This document shows, piece by piece, positions 1 to 7,602 of a stretch of DNA of 64,000 nt. Both the position numbers and the translations under genes were made by a program. Below the pieces are notes generated by a model. It had not been told where the DNA came from. It searched no databases and saw nothing but the letters and a program-made list of their open reading frames with translations. The stretch is from contig NZ_QOZG01000001.1 in NCBI RefSeq assembly GCF_003335045.1, positions 1 through 64,000 of the forward strand, written 5' to 3'. The first letter of the stretch is position 1. Every line of letters begins with the position of its first letter. Source of the stretch: Paramesorhizobium salinisoli (GTDB lineage: Bacteria; Pseudomonadota; Alphaproteobacteria; Rhizobiales; Rhizobiaceae).

Positions 1-91
1 TAGCCGACCATGATGGAATGCCTACATACACGGCATTGGCGCCGAGTATTAAAACGACCGCAGCTATTGCGCCGATAATAATCTTTTTCAT
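1..91 (-). CDS. Partial small membrane or exported protein, N-terminus only
   Basis: Reading leftwards from an ATG at 91 there are 30 open codons up to the window edge. The protein begins MKKIIIGAIAAVVLILGANA, a short basic start followed by a hydrophobic stretch typical of a signal peptide or membrane anchor, then YVGIPSWSA. A purine-rich ribosome site (agggggc) lies about 10 bases upstream. The gene is cut by the window edge, so its function cannot be named. It is divergent from the 257-aa gene to its right. Confidence 0.6.
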   Translation of the reverse strand, partial: MKKIIIGAIAAVVLILGANAVYVGIPSWSA

Positions 92-310
92 TTTCTTTGC
101 CCCCTGGCCCACGAATAATTGGAGCCAACGGCGACGGCAAGCTTATTCTATCGGCATCACGAGCGTCACCCCCGTTCCGTTGAAGAACTCTATCCCTGCG
201 AATTCGAGGAGCATCAATGGGCACCCTTGCTGCGGGACGCTGGGTCATTTGACTATCCGGGCTTGCGATCAACTCCGTTAGCCGCCAGATTGAGAAAAAA
301 GGCGACCTAC

Positions 311-1084
311 ATGCAGATATTCGATTTTATTAATAAAGACGAATTGAACGAGCTTCCAGAAGATGAGAGCACGGCTTTCTTGGAATTCGTTCGGATTGCT
401 CGTCTAAGGCTCCAAACTCGACTTGGCGAGCTCGATCCGCAAGACGAACATGATTCCGATATCGCCCATGACGCCCGGCACGGCTTCGTCAACGTAGTTA
501 CCGCGACTGCGCGCCGACTACATATTGAACCCTTCGCCTCAATGGACGTGCCCAGAGTCAAGGACCTGACATACGAGGATTATCGCCAGTTTATTGCCGA
601 TGTAGATCACTATATGACGCAAATGCTTTTCGACGGCCGCGGGGCCAGCAGAAGGGAGACTGTCGGCCTGTCCGACGACGCAAAAACAAAAATTCGCTCC
701 AAGTTATTTCACCTCCGCGAAGCTCTCGAAAACTCGGGGTATGATGAGAGGACCCGCGCCCGGCTACGCGTCCGGCTAGATGAGTTCGAGAAAGAATTGG
801 AGAAGAATAGAATCAACATTGGCGCCGTAGCATGGGTCGCGTTAGAAATTCTCGTCGCGCCAGGCGCTTTAATGGGAACTTACGACGCATCCGTCAAACT
901 GATCAATCAGATCATGCGTATCGTCGGCGAGGAGAAGATCAGCGAGGACGAGAGGCGACGATTGCCGCCCGTGGAAAGCCCGGCTGCGCTAATGCCACCT
1001 CGTACCGAAGAAAAAAAGAAGAATTTAGAAACAGACTTTGGCCGCGGTTTCAGTCGTGATCTTGACGGCGAGATTCCATTCTAA
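311..1084 (+). CDS. Conserved hypothetical protein with membrane helix and SSB-like C-terminal tail
   Basis: A 257-residue protein. I start it at ATG 311 (MQIFDFINKDEL) because an A-rich AAGG site precedes it; the frame stays open upstream to a TTG at 119, but that stretch looks less protein-like. Residues 1-160 are polar and charged. Around 165-205 there is an arginine/glutamate-rich helix followed by a hydrophobic segment (IGAVAWVALEILVAPGALMG). It ends DLDGEIPF, which resembles the acidic tail of single-stranded-DNA-binding protein. From memory, similar orphan proteins of unknown function with such tails occur in rhizobial accessory DNA. The function is unknown. Confidence 0.7.
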   Translation: MQIFDFINKDELNELPEDESTAFLEFVRIARLRLQTRLGELDPQDEHDSDIAHDARHGFVNVVTATARRLHIEPFASMDVPRVKDLTYEDYRQFIADVDHYMTQMLFDGRGASRRETVGLSDDAKTKIRSKLFHLREALENSGYDERTRARLRVRLDEFEKELEKNRINIGAVAWVALEILVAPGALMGTYDASVKLINQIMRIVGEEKISEDERRRLPPVESPAALMPPRTEEKKKNLETDFGRGFSRDLDGEIPF

Positions 1085-1118
1085 CGCTTCTCCATCGCGA
1101 TCGACGTAGTGGGCTGCA

Positions 1119-1739
1119 TCACCATTTGCATGCCGCACGTAACGGTTTGATTGCCTCGTCCATTCCCCGCAAGTCAAACGTGGCAGTAATCGGAGACTCA
1201 TTGTAAGGCGTCGCTCGCACCACCAGCTTCTTTCCCCCGATTAGCTTTTTCACGAACGGAATTGCCGTACCACCGCTCCAGAGACCCAGCGCGGAATGAT
1301 CAGTGGATTCATCAAAACCGCGCTTTTCAGCTTTCCTCTCATCGACCCTGAACGTGATATCGCCATACCCTTGGATGTCGGCAAGGAAATGGTCGCCAAA
1401 GTTAAAGTATATAGTCGATTTGCTTTCCATGCAGCGAATCAGAAGGCGAGCGTTCTGCGGTGAGCGGCCATATTTGCCGGGGAAGGCATCATCCGATTCA
1501 AGCGAGATGAAATGGTCCACCGTATCAGTGATCTTGGAAGTCTCCGTACTGACTGCCCATTTACCGGTAGTTCGTGTAGGAGATTGAACGTCTATTGCAG
1601 TGCGGAAGACCCCATCATAACAGAGAAGACGCTTTCCCGCGTCCTCAATAGCTGCGCACTCCTTGCCGGAGTCCTGCGCAATCGCAGATTGAGCAAAAAA
1701 ATAGACCGCAGCCGCAACAGCTGATCTGAACCTTTCCAT
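1119..1739 (-). CDS. Secreted TagO/VasI-like protein
   Basis: A 206-residue protein. The ATG at 1739 is preferred over an upstream in-frame start because it follows an aggggc site and opens a signal peptide (MERFRSAVAAAVYFFAQSAIA, cleavage near AIA-QD). The mature part has an ECAAIEDAGKRLLCYD motif near its start, a central CMESKSTIYF region, and ends FDLRGMDEAIKPLRAACKW. This pattern matches the TagO/VasI family (type VI secretion-associated, PF11319) as I know it. No other type VI secretion gene is visible, so a role in secretion is not supported; such orphans also occur in islands and prophages. Family assignment is moderately sure, function open. Confidence 0.6.
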   Translation of the reverse strand: MERFRSAVAAAVYFFAQSAIAQDSGKECAAIEDAGKRLLCYDGVFRTAIDVQSPTRTTGKWAVSTETSKITDTVDHFISLESDDAFPGKYGRSPQNARLLIRCMESKSTIYFNFGDHFLADIQGYGDITFRVDERKAEKRGFDESTDHSALGLWSGGTAIPFVKKLIGGKKLVVRATPYNESPITATFDLRGMDEAIKPLRAACKW

Positions 1740-1893
1740 CCTACGCCCCTCTAATTCCCCAAGTGGAATATGCAAATGAGCGTATCGGTTGTCCAGTATG
1801 AAATTACAGGTTGTCACCCTCTGAACCCGTAAGACTGCAGCGCCGCTTTACTTCTGATCGGCCGCACCAGACCAAAAGCAAATTTGTTTCTGG

Positions 1894-2121
1894 TCATTCC
1901 TTCCTCAGTCGGACGCCAGGCCCCTGCCCGTTTTCTTCGATGAATATCACGCCTGCCTGCTCGAGCGCGGCGCGGATGGCCGCAAGGTTGTTGGCGATTG
2001 GTGCACGCTTTCCAGATTCAAAATCGCGAAGCGTCGATGGTGATACGGCAGCCCTTTCGGCCAGCTCGGGCTGCGTTAAATCCAACAACGCGCGCGCTGC
2101 TCTGCACTGCCTCGGCAGCAT
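1894..2121 (-). CDS. XRE-family helix-turn-helix regulator
   Basis: A 75-residue protein that is almost entirely a Cro/C1-type DNA-binding domain. LTQPELAERAAVSPSTLRDFE is the helix-turn-helix at about residues 14-34, followed by the SGKRAP turn and a C-terminal helix with IRAALEQAGVIFI, typical of the compact single-domain form. AGGAG lies about 10 bases before the ATG. It is divergent from the three-gene HNH operon starting at 2273, so it probably regulates that operon and itself through the intergenic region at 2122-2272. Confidence 0.85.
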   Translation of the reverse strand: MLPRQCRAARALLDLTQPELAERAAVSPSTLRDFESGKRAPIANNLAAIRAALEQAGVIFIEENGQGPGVRLRKE

Positions 2122-2172
2122 GGCCTCTATCTCCTCTAGTGTGGGGCGCGGACGGTGAAGCCGCAGCTAACG

Positions 2173-2245
2173 TATGTCATATTTTTTTACCAACTTCAAT
2201 TTTTAATATTGACACATGCCGAGATTGGTGTTTTTTAATGACATA
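2173..2245. promoter_or_regulatory. Inverted repeat between divergent genes, candidate XRE operator
   Basis: TATGTCAT at 2173-2180 is matched by its exact reverse complement ATGACATA at 2238-2245, in an A+T-rich stretch between the XRE gene and the HNH operon. The two arms flank the candidate promoter at 2209-2239, which would suit a repressor binding both sides. This is inference from position and symmetry. Confidence 0.4.
2209..2239 (+). promoter_or_regulatory. Candidate promoter of the HNH operon
   Basis: A perfect TTGACA at 2209-2214 is followed after 19 bases by TTTAAT (2234-2239). The spacer is 2 bases longer than ideal; an alternative -10, TTTTTA, would give 17. The operon's first ATG is at 2273 behind an AGGAG site. 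Confidence 0.4.
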
Positions 2246-2272
2246 AGATTTTTCATATGAGGAGCCAGCCAC

Positions 2273-2560
2273 ATGCTCAATCAACCGAACGACAACTCCA
2301 CGAAAGCGAACATGTGGGAAAATTACGAGAACGATCCTCGGATGGCCTATTTGGAGTGGCTGTCCATGGAAGCCCGACTACTGCGTCGTGAGCTATTTCC
2401 AGAAGGTGACTGCGAGCGCGGATTTGTTCCATGCAACACGTTTTCGCAGGGCTTCCACCTCCCAGTTGATGGTGATTGGCGCGATGTGGCGCCACCATCA
2501 ACGCGGGCCGAGCGCGTCCTGAAGGCGGCCGGAGTTGTGTTTCCAGAGGCAGCGGCATGA
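2273..2560 (+). CDS. Small hypothetical protein, first gene of HNH operon
   Basis: A 95-residue protein beginning MLNQPNDNSTKANMWENYEN, preceded by a good AGGAG site. It is acidic and aromatic-rich (WENYENDPRMAYLEWL), with two cysteines in DCERGFVPCN, and no signal peptide or membrane segment. I do not recognise the family. Its stop codon overlaps the next start (ATGA at 2557-2560), so the two are translationally coupled. Its position suggests that it and the next gene are made together with the HNH protein. Confidence 0.7.
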   Translation: MLNQPNDNSTKANMWENYENDPRMAYLEWLSMEARLLRRELFPEGDCERGFVPCNTFSQGFHLPVDGDWRDVAPPSTRAERVLKAAGVVFPEAAA

Positions 2561-2706
2561 GACGGGATCAGATTGACGTCCTGAAAATGCTGCTTCGATT
2601 CACTCCTGGCGAGCGCAAAGTCATCATGACGATATGGACGCTCCCCGGTTGGCCCGGCGGTCAGCGGCTCATGCCGCCCCCATCAGGGGAGAGGACTGGG
2701 GCATGA
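2557..2706 (+). CDS. 49-residue hypothetical protein, second gene of HNH operon
   Basis: The start ATG at 2557 overlaps the previous stop in an ATGA junction, and its own stop overlaps the next gene's start in another ATGA (2703-2706). The predicted protein begins MRRDQIDVLKMLLRFTPGER and is basic with one amphipathic helix. The double overlap is the main evidence that it is translated; the sequence itself is too short to classify. A longer reading of the same frame from 2476 is less likely because it would run inside the preceding gene. Confidence 0.55.
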   Translation: MRRDQIDVLKMLLRFTPGERKVIMTIWTLPGWPGGQRLMPPPSGERTGA

Positions 2707-2999
2707 GTAAGATCAAAAAAGAGCGCTTGGTCAATGAACTGCGGATCGTGCTCCGCGAGCGCCAAAAGGGTAAGTGCTGCTATTGCCGCCAGCCGATGAC
2801 AGCCTATCCTCGGGGGCGAATGCCTCAAGGCGGGTATCGCCACGATGGAGAGACAATCGAGCACCTTCAGCGCAGACGTGACGGCGGCAAAACCACGCGA
2901 GACAACGTCGCGCTGGCTTGCTTTCAGTGCAACAGCGATCGCGGCGCGGTCGATTGGTTTACTTACGCTTCGTATCGTTCGGGGGAGTTGTTCGGATGA
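2703..2999 (+). CDS. HNH endonuclease family protein
   Basis: A 98-residue protein starting MSKIKKERLVNELR. It has the HNH zinc-finger nuclease layout: a CCYC knuckle near residue 24, then ETIEHLQRRRDGGKTTRDN (the histidine of the first HNH element and the GG turn), then NVALACFQCNSDRG (the conserved Asn, second CxxC and N). Compact HNH proteins like this are common in phages and mobile islands, where they act as DNA-cutting or packaging accessory nucleases. It is coupled by ATGA overlap to the 49-residue gene. Cleavage activity and target cannot be read from sequence. Confidence 0.85.
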   Translation: MSKIKKERLVNELRIVLRERQKGKCCYCRQPMTAYPRGRMPQGGYRHDGETIEHLQRRRDGGKTTRDNVALACFQCNSDRGAVDWFTYASYRSGELFG

Positions 3000-3266
3000 A
3001 CTGCCGCTGGCACCCCCCGGCCCAACCCTTGACCGTTGAATTTGATTGACACTGGCATGCAGAATCCGTGATAGTGGGATCGTTCTTCGGAACATCCGCC
3101 TTCCTATTGGGAAGGCCTAAATCTCGCACTCGCAGCCTTCGGGCCAGCCCATCTGGCGAGACTTTTCAACGCAACGAATGCACCCTTGCGGGTGAAAATA
3201 ATCGCTTGTCGTTTGGCAAGCTTGTTGAAACGTACGCCCCGCGTGGGCGGCGAGAGGAGAATTAAT

Positions 3267-3620
3267 ATGAGAAGAAAATCCATTTCGAATGAGACCAAGG
3301 TACTCATATTTCGTGCAATCCTGCATATGATGTGGAATGATCGTACCTCCTCGCAGGAGGCGACTGTTACTGCGGAGCAAGTTTGTAACGTTGCTGCCCA
3401 ATGCGGCATCGATCCGCACCTTCTCGGATGGGCATGCGCCATTGAATTCCTCTGGGACGGCGAAGACAGCCGAGTGCTGATTGATGAGCTCGACTCTGCT
3501 CTCATTTCCTCATTTGGCGAAGATTATTCCTTCGAATTCCTCCACCACCTTACTGGGGAACGCCACCATATTGAGAAAAAGCTTGGGTATCGGCTCCACG
3601 ATGGCAACGGTCCCCGGTAA
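3267..3620 (+). CDS. Hypothetical protein, island gene
   Basis: A 117-residue protein beginning MRRKSISNETKVLIFRAILH, preceded by a strong GAGAGGAGAATTAAT site that fixes the start at 3267 rather than the upstream in-frame ATG at 3186. It is predicted to be soluble, with alternating helix-like segments and no recognised motif. A clear hairpin terminator follows at 3651-3685, so this is probably a single-gene transcript. I do not recognise the family. Confidence 0.65.
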   Translation: MRRKSISNETKVLIFRAILHMMWNDRTSSQEATVTAEQVCNVAAQCGIDPHLLGWACAIEFLWDGEDSRVLIDELDSALISSFGEDYSFEFLHHLTGERHHIEKKLGYRLHDGNGPR

Positions 3621-3650
3621 GCGGAACCCAAGCGTCGACCGCTGCACGTT

Positions 3651-3685
3651 GCCCTTCCGTAAAAAACGGAAGGGCTTCTTGTTGA
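3651..3685 (+). terminator. Rho-independent terminator
   Basis: GCCCTTCCGT (3651-3660) pairs perfectly with ACGGAAGGGC (3666-3675) around a five-A loop, followed by TTCTTGTTG. It lies 30 bases after the stop of the 117-residue gene. Confidence 0.8.
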
Positions 3686-3743
3686 ATATCTGTAGAATCG
3701 TAAAATGAGCGCCTAACGGCAACATCCGAGGACGAGTTTTGCG

Positions 3744-4265
3744 TTGAGAACATGGGGCAGGAATAGCAAAGTCGATCCTCAAGTGGATGCCACTGCAGCG
3801 CGCTCGGTTCTGAGGGACGCATATTTGGTGCGGCGTGATCTATGTGACGCCGTCGAGGAGCAGAACATTCAACGCGTGCGAATTGTCTGGGTTACATCCC
3901 TGACACTACTTCGCTCTGTGGGGCACGTTCTGGCGAAGGTCGATTCTAAACGCTCCAAATGGATTGGCGATGCGTCGGCTCACCAGTTCGCAGCCTTGAA
4001 AGTGGCTCGTTTCGAAAACGTTATCTACTGGGAGTTTATAGAGAATGAGCGGAATCTTGTATTGAAGGAATATGCATCATCGATAATCGATCGATGTGCT
4101 CAACAAGATCATGGGCGCAGAGCCGTCCTGAGAGATATTCTAATCGGGATCGACCTGTACACGCCTCAAGCTGCGTGTGATGCGGCCTTCTTGTGGTGGG
4201 AGAGGTATCTAGAGCGAGTTGAATCGCTTGCTGCTATGCTGCGGCGTGCGAACCTAACTGGTTGA
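3744..4265 (+). CDS. Hypothetical helical protein, island gene
   Basis: A 173-residue protein. The frame's only good upstream start is TTG at 3744 (MRTWGRNSK), with a GAGGA stretch about 12 bases before it; the true start could be slightly inside. It is mostly alpha-helical, with conserved-looking stretches SLTLLRSVGHVLAKVDSK, YWEFIENERNLVLKEY and AFLWWERYLERVESL. I have a weak memory of similar proteins of unknown function on plasmids and integrons. The all-helical build is reminiscent of HEPN-like folds, but no catalytic RX4-6H motif is seen, so no function is assigned. Confidence 0.6.
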   Translation: MRTWGRNSKVDPQVDATAARSVLRDAYLVRRDLCDAVEEQNIQRVRIVWVTSLTLLRSVGHVLAKVDSKRSKWIGDASAHQFAALKVARFENVIYWEFIENERNLVLKEYASSIIDRCAQQDHGRRAVLRDILIGIDLYTPQAACDAAFLWWERYLERVESLAAMLRRANLTG

Positions 4266-4552
4266 AGCCTGCTCACGGCAGTGCTGATTGGTGAAATTTT
4301 GGGAGCGCAACGCAGGCTGCCGCGACAAGAAATAGCATTGCTATCGTCGCATTCCTGTCGGCACATATGGGGTAAGTTTCTTTGACGAAGGCTGTTTGAA
4401 CATATGCGCGCGCGTGAACTCGCGTGTCAGCTCGCGACTTTATCAGCCATAATAGCCACTAAAGCACGCCACCCGGATTGGGAGTGATATTAGGAGCGAA
4501 AGATTTTCGACCTGATTTTTCGCAAGGAATTCAATGTCTTAAGCCAAATTAA

Positions 4553-4629
<77 letters not shown>

Positions 4630-4809
4630 AGACATCGGGAAATCCCGGAGGCGCGTTGCGTTTCTAGCTGAAGCCTTCCGCCGCTTCAATGGCGAATTTG
4701 CCTTGATGGTGATGAAGCTGTGCAGATCGCCTGCCACACGGTTAAAAACGTGATATTTAACCATGCCGTCGCGGCTGTCTGAGCAGAGGTTCGACACCCG
4801 CCCCATCGT

Positions 4810-7197
4810 TCACGAAGCGGCGGCCTTCTTCTCGCGAAAATGCGTGCTGGCGCGGACGATATGGTCGAAATGCTCGATCGAAGCGGGCTGGCCGAGATGA
4901 AAGCCCTGCCCTGCCGTGCAATATTCCTCGCTGAGGAACTTCAACTCGTCGGAGGTTTCGATACCCTCGGCAAGAACCGGCAGGCCCAGCCCCCTGCCCA
5001 GGCCCAGAACAGCCCTGACGATGGCGGCGGCCTGCTTGTTCTTGTCCACCGATTTGATGAACGAGCGGTCGATCTTGATGACGTCGAACGGAAAAGCCCG
5101 GATATTCGATAATGAGGAATAGCCCGTACCGAAATCATCCATGGCAATGCGCACGCCGAGCGATTTCACCTGTCGCAATGTCCCCAATGCGCGGTCCATG
5201 TCCTTGATCAGCGCCGTCTCGGTGATCTCCAGTTCCAGCCTGTGCGCTTCGAGCCCTGTCTTGAGGAGTAGGTCGCGGACCTTCTGCGGGAAATCCTGGC
5301 TGTGCAACTGGACGGCCGAAACATTCACCGCCACCGTCAGGGGCTCTTCCCACGAGGCGGCCTCGCTGCAGGCCTCCAGCAGCGCCCAATCGCCAAGCTG
5401 TATGATCAGGCCACTTTCCTCCGCGATGGGGATGAAGACGCTGGGCGGCACATCGCCGCGACGCCGGCTATGCCAGCGCATCAGCGCCTCGAAACCGGTG
5501 ATTTCGCCGCTATCGATCTGCATTTGCGGTTGGTAGACAAGGCTGAGCTCCCCATCCGAAATGGCTTGGCGCAACTCATGCTCGATCAAGCGGCGCTCTT
5601 TCGTCTCTTCACCCATTTTCGCTTCGAAGAAACGATAGGTGTTGCGGCCCTCGGCCTTGGAGCGGTAAAGCGCGGTGTCGGCATGGTTGAGCAATGTCTC
5701 GCGATCCGTACCATCGATCGGGTACATCGCAATGCCTATGCTGCTCGATACGATCGACCGCATGGGAGACTTCTCGTTTTCGGACCGGAGAACATCAAGA
5801 ATTGTTTCCGCCAGTCGGCTGACGGCGGCGGTGCTCGAAACATGGGGCATGATGATGGCGAATTCGTCGCCGCCGAGGCGCGCCAGCATGTCGTCGCTGC
5901 TCAGCAGGCGGCTGATCGTCGCCGATACTTTCTGCAATATCGCGTCGCCGGCTGCATGCCCGAAAAGATCGTTCACCTCCTTGAACCGGTCGAGATCGAG
6001 ACAAAGCAGGGCCACGCGTTTTTCACCCCTGATATCCGTGGCAGCGATCAGTTGGTCGAGTCTCGCCGCAAAGCTGCGTCGGTTGGGAAGTCCTGTCAGC
6101 ATGTCGTGATGCGCGAGATAGCTGATATGGGCCTCCGCCTCCTTCCGGGCGCGCAGGTCGCGAATGGCAATCGTCCTGTGCCGCTTTCCGCCGAATTCGA
6201 TAGTCTGGGCAATCAATTCCACGGGTATTAGTTCATCCCCTGCCCGCATATCCGCCTCCAGCACCTCGCTCTGGTCGCTTGCAAGCTTGGAACGAACATG
6301 GCCGTCGGGCAGCATCGAACTGATCGGAATTCCTACAAGCGATCGGTTGCTGAGACCTGACAGCGCAGAAAAGCTCTCATTCGCGGTGACGATGATATCT
6401 CCATCGCAGATAACGAGCCCTTCGACGGCCGCGTTCACCAGCTTGCGCATGCGGTCCATTTCCATGGCGGTCCGGCGGCGCCCCATGTCAAGGGCGAGCC
6501 CCGCCAGCGCCGAACCCAGGATGATGATGCTGGCAAGCGCGATAGCGACCGCAAGCCAGCTTGACGCAATCGCCGTCGCCGGAACCCCGACCGACTGATC
6601 AGGCATGATCGACGCCGCGCTCATGGCAACGAAATGATGGCTGCAGATGGCAAGGGTAAGGAGCGCCGCGCCGGCAAGCTTGCTCTTCATGCCGCCGCCG
6701 GTAATGAGCGTAGCGCGCATCGCGGCAGCACTCAGGATTGCACCCAGCACGATGGCGGCAAGGATGAACGCGGGATCCCAGGCAATCTGTCCTTCGATCT
6801 TGAAAGCCGCCATTCCGGTGAAATGCATGGCTGCAATGCCGCCGCCGACTATGGCTCCGCCAAGAAGATCGCCATAGGCGTGCCGGCTCGTCACCGCCAC
6901 AAGTCCGCCGAGGCCGGTCGTTGCGACCGCGATCACCAGCGAAAGCACCGTGAGCGTGATGTCGTACCCCAGCGGCAGGTCCGGGGAAAACGCCAGCATT
7001 GCGATGAAATGGGTGGCCCATATGCCGAACCCGCAGGCAACTGCCGCGATCGACAGCCATAAGATCCTGGCGCTCGACCGGCGCGCATAGCGCAGCAGAT
7101 TGACAGCGGAGAAGGAAGCAAGCCCGCAAACGGCTACAGCCAGAAAAACCAGCCTGAGATCATGCTCGTGGACGATACAGTTGTATATAGTCAGCAC
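4810..7197 (-). CDS. MHYT-PAS-GGDEF-EAL membrane c-di-GMP turnover protein
   Basis: A 795-residue inner-membrane protein starting at GTG 7197 behind GGGAGG. Residues 1-230 are an MHYT sensor with seven helices and the signature pairs ATHFIAM, AAMHFTG and SHHFVAM, thought to bind a metal and sense a small gas. A PAS segment (about 240-355) is followed by a GGDEF domain with intact GGDEF, which makes c-di-GMP, and a C-terminal EAL phosphodiesterase with EAL, NVS, ELEITET, DDFGTGYSS, KIDRSF and EGIET all present. The inhibitory RxxD site upstream of GGDEF reads SSDD, so product inhibition is probably lost. Both activities may be possible. It stands alone beside tRNA-Arg. Confidence 0.93.
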   Translation of the reverse strand: MLTIYNCIVHEHDLRLVFLAVAVCGLASFSAVNLLRYARRSSARILWLSIAAVACGFGIWATHFIAMLAFSPDLPLGYDITLTVLSLVIAVATTGLGGLVAVTSRHAYGDLLGGAIVGGGIAAMHFTGMAAFKIEGQIAWDPAFILAAIVLGAILSAAAMRATLITGGGMKSKLAGAALLTLAICSHHFVAMSAASIMPDQSVGVPATAIASSWLAVAIALASIIILGSALAGLALDMGRRRTAMEMDRMRKLVNAAVEGLVICDGDIIVTANESFSALSGLSNRSLVGIPISSMLPDGHVRSKLASDQSEVLEADMRAGDELIPVELIAQTIEFGGKRHRTIAIRDLRARKEAEAHISYLAHHDMLTGLPNRRSFAARLDQLIAATDIRGEKRVALLCLDLDRFKEVNDLFGHAAGDAILQKVSATISRLLSSDDMLARLGGDEFAIIMPHVSSTAAVSRLAETILDVLRSENEKSPMRSIVSSSIGIAMYPIDGTDRETLLNHADTALYRSKAEGRNTYRFFEAKMGEETKERRLIEHELRQAISDGELSLVYQPQMQIDSGEITGFEALMRWHSRRRGDVPPSVFIPIAEESGLIIQLGDWALLEACSEAASWEEPLTVAVNVSAVQLHSQDFPQKVRDLLLKTGLEAHRLELEITETALIKDMDRALGTLRQVKSLGVRIAMDDFGTGYSSLSNIRAFPFDVIKIDRSFIKSVDKNKQAAAIVRAVLGLGRGLGLPVLAEGIETSDELKFLSEEYCTAGQGFHLGQPASIEHFDHIVRASTHFREKKAAAS

Positions 7198-7481
7198 GCC
7201 GTCCTCCCAATCCCGCTTTTTTAAACCCCATTCTGAAAAGTGATACTATTTGGCATTCCCATAAATGGAAACCGATAAAAAGACCTCCTCTCCTGTAGAA
7301 CACAGAAAACAAATACTTAATATTTCCCGAAAAATACCGACTTGCTTATACCAAAGGATGAATACCGCCGGTGATGCATCGGGCATCAAGCTCCCGATGC
7401 TCAGATATGAACAATTTATTTCAGACGTCCAGCCCGTGACAGCAGCCTACGGCACTCGAGGAATGGAGCACCCAGATCTCG
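7198..7481. other. Gene-poor intergenic stretch
   Basis: This A+T-richer stretch separates the divergent GGDEF-EAL gene from the small genes at 7482-7827. I see no convincing gene. It should contain the promoters for both directions, but no clear -35/-10 pair stands out. Confidence 0.5.
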
Positions 7482-7598
7482 TTGGCGGAACAAGCCGGCG
7501 CATGGACGTTGATCATTTCCTTCGTGCGCCTATCTGGTCGTGGGAAGGAGTTTGTCTGGGCCGGCTTCCGGGCCGATCTGGTGCATCGAGGAGGATGA
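7482..7598 (+). CDS. Possible 38-residue protein, or remnant of a longer one
   Basis: From 7440 to a TGA at 7596-7598 one frame is open and reads like real protein (TALEEWSTQISLAEQAGAW, then LIISFVRLSGRGKEFVW). An in-frame TGA at 7437 blocks extension upstream, and the only usual start in the frame is TTG at 7482, so either it is a 38-residue protein or the first part of the gene has decayed. The stop lies 4 bases before the next ATG (7603), which suggests an operon with the 74-residue gene. Confidence 0.35.
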   Translation: MAEQAGAWTLIISFVRLSGRGKEFVWAGFRADLVHRGG

Positions 7599-7602
7599 GA
7601 TC

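Noticed and set aside
3117-3419. Minus-strand frame ending GCIRCVEKSRQMGWPEGCECEI
   Set aside because: The cysteine pattern is eye-catching, but its start lies within the well-supported 117-residue gene and no ribosome site fits.
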